Origin: Porodaedalea pini
Taxonomy: Eukaryota; Basidiomycota; Agaricomycetes; Hymenochaetales; Hymenochaetaceae
Assembly: GCA_002794775.1 (NCBI GenBank)
Contig: NBAY01000057.1
Coordinates: forward strand, 186,001-250,000
Length of the DNA: 64,000 nucleotides
Reading direction: 5' to 3'
The notes under the pieces were generated by a model. The model saw only the letters and a program-made list of their open reading frames with translations, was not told the origin of the DNA and ran no database searches. How positions within the stretch are numbered: position 1 is the stretch's first letter; each line of letters opens with the position of its first letter. Below are positions 59,171 to 64,000 of the stretch, piece by piece. The position numbers and the translations under genes are program-made.

Positions 59171-60324
59171 TGCTTAATTGACAGAGATACGAGAAAGATT
59201 CAATACTCTCGTGAGATAATTTTCAATGATTCTAAGAACTTCCAGATTCCTGATCAACCGGAAGACATACTAGAGAATGCTCCGTCTACACACCACAATA
59301 CACCCATGGTTCTTCACCACTCCAAATGTCTACAACAACAACATGTCAACTTATCAACAGAACGATGTGTTATAGCAGGGATATTTCTGCCACACAGCTC
59401 CAAAGAGGCACTTCACTCCCACCACTTGATGGAGTGGCACAAAGCTATGGTATACAAAGTCAGCAAACTCACAGAAATAGATTGTTGAGAAGTTGTCAAA
59501 CACCCCAGCAACCAACACGTCATCCATGACATGTGGATTTTCAACATAAAGGAGGAGGCTGATGGGTCCCTTGATTATAGAGCATGATGGGTGGCTCATG
59601 GGGACTTACAGATCCCAGGACTAGAGTTTGACGAAACTTTTGCCACATCTGGAGACTTCATTGCTGCAAAAGTTGTCACTGTGCTTAGTTCGCACCCGCA
59701 CGGTCACCTAGTCACTATTGACATCAACTCTGCATACCTTCACAGCCCTCTGTCAGAACCCAACCTTGTTGTTGACTACCCACCTGGCTTCTCTGTCAAA
59801 GGCTTCAATAGGCCTTGCTGTCTTCTCAAACGTGCTCTCTATGGACTTCGCCAAGGTGCTCGGGCATGGTCAATACACTTCAACAGCAAGCTTTTGGTCC
59901 TTGGCTACAAACACTGCATGTCTGCCCCTAGTGTCTATGCCCGATCAGACGTCGAGGGGGAGTCAATAATTGCGACACATGTTGATGACTGCATGGCTTA
60001 CTGCATTTCGACGTCTGACAAGCGCGACACCGAAGCAGACAGGTTTAAATCTGAAATAGGCTCCCATTTCCAATTCAAGGAGAAGGATGCACAAAAGCGA
60101 GCTAATCTACTGGGTATGACCATGTTCTATAATGAATCCAAAGGTTACGTCAAACTGTCTATTACACTCAAGATTGAATGTGCTCTAGACAAGTACAATC
60201 TCAAGGGTGCCTCGTCTTACCGGACACCGATGGCAAGGGACGCGCTCACTCTATTTGATAAAGACACCTTGCAGCCACCCGATAACCCACCGTGGCCCTA
60301 TGCGCAACTGGTTGGGGAACTGCT
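59171..60324 (+). pseudogene. Ty1/copia element: reverse transcriptase part
   Basis: The frame continues that of 43293-45635, with the repeated codons TGC TTA ATT (CLI) followed by DRDTRKIQYSREIIF. Reverse-transcriptase blocks follow: HLVTIDINSAYLHSPLSEPN, CCLLKRALYGLRQGARAW and THVDDCMAYC (the catalytic VDD, 59976-59990). TGA codons at 59486 and near 59585 break the frame. It ends at 60324 inside the sequence VGELL, where the gypsy-2 LTR begins. RNase H and the 3' LTR lie beyond that insertion, outside the window. Confidence 0.88.
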
Positions 60325-60749
60325 TGTTAGGCGGGAGTCTGGGAGACGACTCGGACTGGGCAGGCCTCAGCTGACTGTCGTCTGGGATGTGTTATACTCG
60401 AGTGTAGACTCGGGACACGCTCACTCAGGCTAGGTCATCGCGGAGGTAAGAGGATTAATACAAGTCTAAACTAATACAAGGGGGACGAGTCTCACCTAGG
60501 TCGTCGCGGAGGTAAGAGGAAAAGCAGAACAAGGAGTTCATGCGATTCCTGAGACCTTATATAGCGACGACCGTGAGACTATATTACCTAACATTACATA
60601 ACGAGTGGGAATGGAACAAATGAAGGTCATGTGAAGGGAGTGTGGGAAGTGATTGGAAAGATGATTAAAGATAATAAGAAAGAGCGGTTAAAAGGAAAGG
60701 AAAAAGGGAAAGGGGAAATAAAGAAAGGGTGAAAGTTCGAGTTCTGACA
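60325..60749 (-). repeat. 3' LTR of gypsy-2
   Basis: A 425-bp LTR with TGT...ACA ends, similar to the gypsy-1 LTR but with indels. It keeps the internal 24-nt direct repeat (60430-60453 and 60496-60519, one to two differences). The polypurine tract (TTGAGGGGGGGGTAA on the minus strand) lies just to its right. Confidence 0.9.
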
Positions 60750-63700
60750 TTACCCCCCCCTCAAGGTTGGGCGTCCCGACCAACCAAGATTGTGGTCGTC
60801 TGACTCAGTGTCGATGAAGCGTGGGCAAAGTCGTTGGCGAGGAATTTCGAGTTTTCGAGGGGCGCCGGGGTGTTTTCGATAGAATTCAGTGATCGCCTCC
60901 TTTGCGTTCTCGCCAAAGTCCATCTCGGGCTGCCACATCGGTTCGTTGTAGCCAACCCACTTGACGAGGTATTGTAGCTTCCCTCGGTGCAGACGCGAGT
61001 CTATGACTTCCTCGATCTCGTACTCTTCCTCGTTGTCGACGATGTCAGGTGGCAGCGGCAGCTGTTGTTTCTGACTTTTGAAGGACAGTTCAACTGCGGG
61101 TTTCAGCAGGGCCTCATTGAAGACCGGGTGGACCTTTTTCCATCGCTTTGGGAGCTTGAGCTTGTATGCGCTCGCTCCCACCTTGTCGACGATCTCGAAG
61201 GGACCATACCACTTGTCCGCTAGCTTCTTCGTCGGTGAGTCTGTACTGATGTTTTGCCCATCGAGGAAAATCTTGTCTCCAGCCTTGTACTCCACTGAAG
61301 CCCCTGCTGTCCGGTCGTGGTAGCGCTTCATGTCCTCTGCTGCCTTGACCAGATTGTCCTTTGCTACACGGTGAGTCTCCTTGATGTGCTTCGCGAATTC
61401 TTCCGCCGACATGTTGGCAGAGGAAGTTCTTACGGTGTCGAAGCTCTTAGGGTGACGTCCGGTGTTCGCGTAGAAGGGTGACATTTTCGTCGCCGAGTGT
61501 TCGCGGTTATTGTAAGCGAACTCTGCGAGAGGGAGCCAGTCTTTCCAGTCTGATTGCCAATGGTTAACGAAGAGTCGGAGATACTGTTCGAGCTCTTGGT
61601 TGACACGTTCCGTCTGACCATCCGTTTGTGGGTGGTACGCGGTTGACGGGTTGCCTTCGATGTGTAGGAGATTGTACAGCTCCTTCATCATCGACGCATC
61701 GAACTGCGTGCCTCGGTCATGGATGATCTTCTTTGGTAGGCCATGAAGACGGAAGACGTGGTCGTGGTATAACTGAGCCATACCTTCCGCTGACAATTTC
61801 ATCATTGTCGGGATCACATGCATCTGCTTCGAGAACCTGTCTACAAAGACGCAGATCGTGTTGTGTCCCTTGGAGTCCGGGAGCTCTCCGATTAGGTCGA
61901 CCGTGATGATTTCCCAAGGACCTTCAGGGACTGCGTTTGGGTGAAGCGGCCTCGACCTCGACGTTCTTAAGGCTTTCATCCGTTGACAGCGGTCGCATCC
62001 TCAGACATACGCTCAGACATTGGAGAACATTGATGCCCACCAGAAATCGCGACGGACGAGCTCTACTGTCTTCGATGCTCCCGGATGACCGGCGAGTACC
62101 GAGTCATGGCACTCTCGTAACACGGCCTCCTTCATTGTCGACGGAACGTATATCTTGCCTTTCATCTGCCACAACCCGTCGACTTCTGTCATGTTCGTCG
62201 GCCTCTCCGATTCGTCCTGCGCCCTCTGCGCTTCACCCACTCGTTCCACCACCTCATCATGCGATGTTCGCACTACCCCATGGTTCAGCCACTTGTCCTT
62301 GATGAACACAATGCTGTCATTGTCATCCTTGCCCTGATCATAGCCCACCTTGCATGACAGCAAGTCGGCTTTGCCCATCGTCTTCCCTGACTTGTGTTCG
62401 AGGTGGAAGTCGAATTCTTTGAGTTCAGTTCGCCAGCGAGCTTGACGATAGCTCAGCTTCTGCGCTGACCTGAAGTAGGTGAGGTTGGCATGGTCGGACC
62501 AGATTTCGATTTTGTGGCGAGCGCCAAGGAGGTACTGCCGCCACTCCTTGAGCACTGAAATGATTGCGAGCATCTCTTTGTCGTAGATCTCGTAGTTTCG
62601 TTCTGCTGGTTCGAGCGCCTCTGATCTGTAGGCGATCACCCTCCACTTTCCTTCCTGCTTCTGCAACAACACGCCGCCGAGTGCAAAGTTTGACGAGTCC
62701 GCCTCTACGCAGAAAGGGCCTTCGTCGTTGGCGATGGCTAGGACTGGAGGTGAGCAGAGACGTCATCTCAGCTCCTCGAATGCTTCCTGCTGTTCGGTCT
62801 CCCATACCCAGTCCTTCTTGCCTGTTAGCGACGTCAACGGTCAGACCACCTTGCTGTAGTCCTTAATAAACCGTCTCAGCCAGTTTCCCATGCCGAGGAA
62901 CTGTTGCAGCTCCTTGAGGTTTCGTGGGACAGGCCAGTTCGCTATCGCGTCCGTCTTCGCCAGGTCAGCCCTGATTTCGCCGTTGCCAATGATATGACCG
63001 AGGTACTTGACGACTTTGGCATCGAATTCGCACTTCTCCGGCTTCAGGTACAGGCCATTTTCTCGGAGGATCTGGAGTACGCGCCTCGACGTGTCGATAT
63101 GCTCCTCTATGGTTTCTGAGAGGATTAGGATGTCGTTGAGGTATACGATGATCAGGTTGGCATAGATCAGGTCCTTGAAGATATGGTTGACAAAAGCCTG
63201 GAACGTGGCCGGCGCATTGCAAAGGCCAAAGAACATGACCGTTGGTTCGAAGAGGCCCATGTTCGTGCGAAACGCTGCCTTCCATTCGTCACCCTCACGG
63301 ATCCGGATATTGTAGTACCCCCAGCAAAGGTCAAGCTTAGTGATGTACTTCGCTTTCTTGACCTTGTCGACGAGTTCGTCGATGAGAGGAAGGGGATACT
63401 TGTTCTTGATCGTACTGTCATTGAGTTTACGGTAATCCTGGATCGGGCGTAACGATTTGTCAGCTTTCTTAATGAAGAAGAAAGGTGACGCCATGGGTGA
63501 TATTGATCGTCGGATGCGACCAGACTTCAAGTTTTCATCGAGGAAGTCCTTGAGTGACTGTTGCTCCGTCGGCGTGAGCGGGTAGATCTTACAGTCACTC
63601 GGTTTGAAGTCGGGCTTCAAGTCAATGACGTGATCCCAGGGTTGGTGTTCAGGCAGCTTTTTGAAGCCTTTTTCGCTGAAAACGTCGGCATAGTCATTGA

Positions 63701-63992
63701 GGTACGTGGGCCAGGACGCCTTGTCCATTCGCGTCTCACTCACCCTCCTCATCTGTTCCACCACCTCCTTTACCTTGCCTAGGTCTTCCACCGGCTCCCC
63801 CTCGATCGCACATTCCTCTGGACAACGAGTGAATTCAATCGAACCCATTTTCCAGTCGACCTCAGGGTTATGACGTCGAAGCCAGTTGTGTCCCAAGAAT
63901 ATGTTTGATGATGCTAGGGACATTACCGCAAGGACAATCCTTTCCTTGTGGTGGCCGATCATGAGCTTGACTTCGACGTACTCTTCAATCAA
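60750..63992 (-). pseudogene. pol: Pol polyprotein of gypsy-2 (broken)
   Basis: One minus-strand frame is broken by four TGA codons (62841-62843, 62763-62765, 62013-62015, 62001-62003). In order: the end of the protease region (IFLGHNWLRRHNPEVDW), reverse transcriptase with YLND in place of YLDD (63132-63143), RNase H (62672-62013), integrase (FVDRFSKQMHVIPTM, HPQTDGQTERVNQELEQY) and chromodomain (EVIDSRLHRGKLQYLVKWVGY). The loss of a catalytic Asp and the stops show that this copy is dead. The TGA at 62763 is at the same site as the one at 35270 in gypsy-1. Confidence 0.9.
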
Positions 63993-64000
63993 ACCAGCCT

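Larger units (their letters stand above)
45636..59172. mobile_element. 13.5-kb palindromic DNA element with captured host-gene fragments
   Basis: Positions x and 104808-x are complementary from 45636/59172 inward to about 52343/52465. The two inverted arms are about 6708 bp long, with a unique spacer of about 121 bp. The ends read CACTTCAGGCTACCC...GGGTAGCCTGAAGTG. The flanks repeat CTTAATT (7 bp) or TGCTTAATT (9 bp, if the last TG is counted as target), and removing the element joins the copia frame exactly. It therefore inserted by transposition. No transposase, reverse transcriptase or helicase was recognised in the arms. They carry eS6, cyclin-box and DENN fragments and clusters of short subterminal repeats. 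It fits a foldback or Pack-type non-autonomous DNA transposon. The superfamily is undecided. Confidence 0.88.
52465..59172 (-). repeat. Right arm of the palindrome
   Basis: It is the inverted copy of 45636-52343. Captured gene pieces in this arm read on the plus strand, away from the centre. Confidence 0.9.
60325..64000 (-). mobile_element. Second chromodomain Ty3/gypsy element (gypsy-2), truncated by the window edge
   Basis: It is close kin to gypsy-1 but on the minus strand. Its 3' LTR abuts the copia frame at 60324/60325. Protease-to-chromodomain sequence of pol is present; Gag and the 5' LTR lie beyond 64000, so the target duplication (candidate CTGCT or TGCT at the left flank) cannot be checked. 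Confidence 0.92.

Noticed and set aside
45636..59172. Palindrome as a pure assembly artefact
   Set aside because: The target duplication at both ends, the exact closure of the copia frame, the unique 121-bp spacer and at least one arm-to-arm difference all argue for a real element. It still deserves long-read proof.

Overview
The window looks like nuclear DNA of a mushroom-forming basidiomycete (Agaricomycetes). The protein genes are cut by many 48-70 nt GT-AG introns and contain microexons. They include a fungal-type G-alpha subunit, a SAM50 homologue, a GH51 arabinofuranosidase and a cluster of DUF6533-type membrane-protein genes. The transposable elements (chromodomain Ty3/gypsy and Ty1/copia) also fit this group. 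No species is claimed.

Left part, 1-24 kb, is mostly ordinary gene space: the 5' part of a G-alpha gene (minus); a decayed DUF6533-type fragment; a 997-residue low-complexity protein (4.2-7.2 kb, minus); a two-exon coiled-coil protein (8.6-10.3 kb) with a decayed duplicate just downstream; a small J-domain protein (12.2-13.1 kb, minus); a 24-exon GH51 gene (14.5-17.7 kb) whose frame is kept only if two 3-nt exons are used; SAM50 (18.1-19.9 kb); a 3-beta-HSD-like dehydrogenase (20.2-21.8 kb, minus); and a KHDC4-like KH-domain RNA-binding protein (22.1-23.6 kb, minus).

Middle part, 25-38 kb, holds three tandem DUF6533-type genes with duplicated promoters, all decaying. The third is split by a 6.3-kb chromodomain gypsy element (31428-37724) with near-identical LTRs and a 5-bp target duplication (CAAGT). 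From 38.4 to 43 kb the sequence is retroelement debris and unassigned DNA.

Right part, 43-64 kb, is a nest of mobile elements. A decayed copia element (gag-protease-integrase at 43.3-45.6 kb, reverse transcriptase at 59.2-60.3 kb) is split by a 13.5-kb near-perfect palindrome (45636-59172). The palindrome has two arms of about 6.7 kb around a spacer of about 120 bp. It is bordered by a 7-9 bp target duplication, and removing it joins the copia reading frame exactly. No transposase was recognised in the arms. They carry pieces of at least three host genes (ribosomal protein eS6, a cyclin-box protein and an LCHN-type DENN protein, the last with an apparent intron) plus subterminal repeats. This looks like a foldback or Pack-type DNA transposon that captures host genes, and it is the most striking feature of the window. 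A second chromodomain gypsy copy (minus strand, 60325 to beyond the window end) then inserted into the copia reverse-transcriptase region.

The retroelement reading frames are broken mostly by TGA codons. At several sites the sister copy has CGA, which points to C-to-T decay at CpG.
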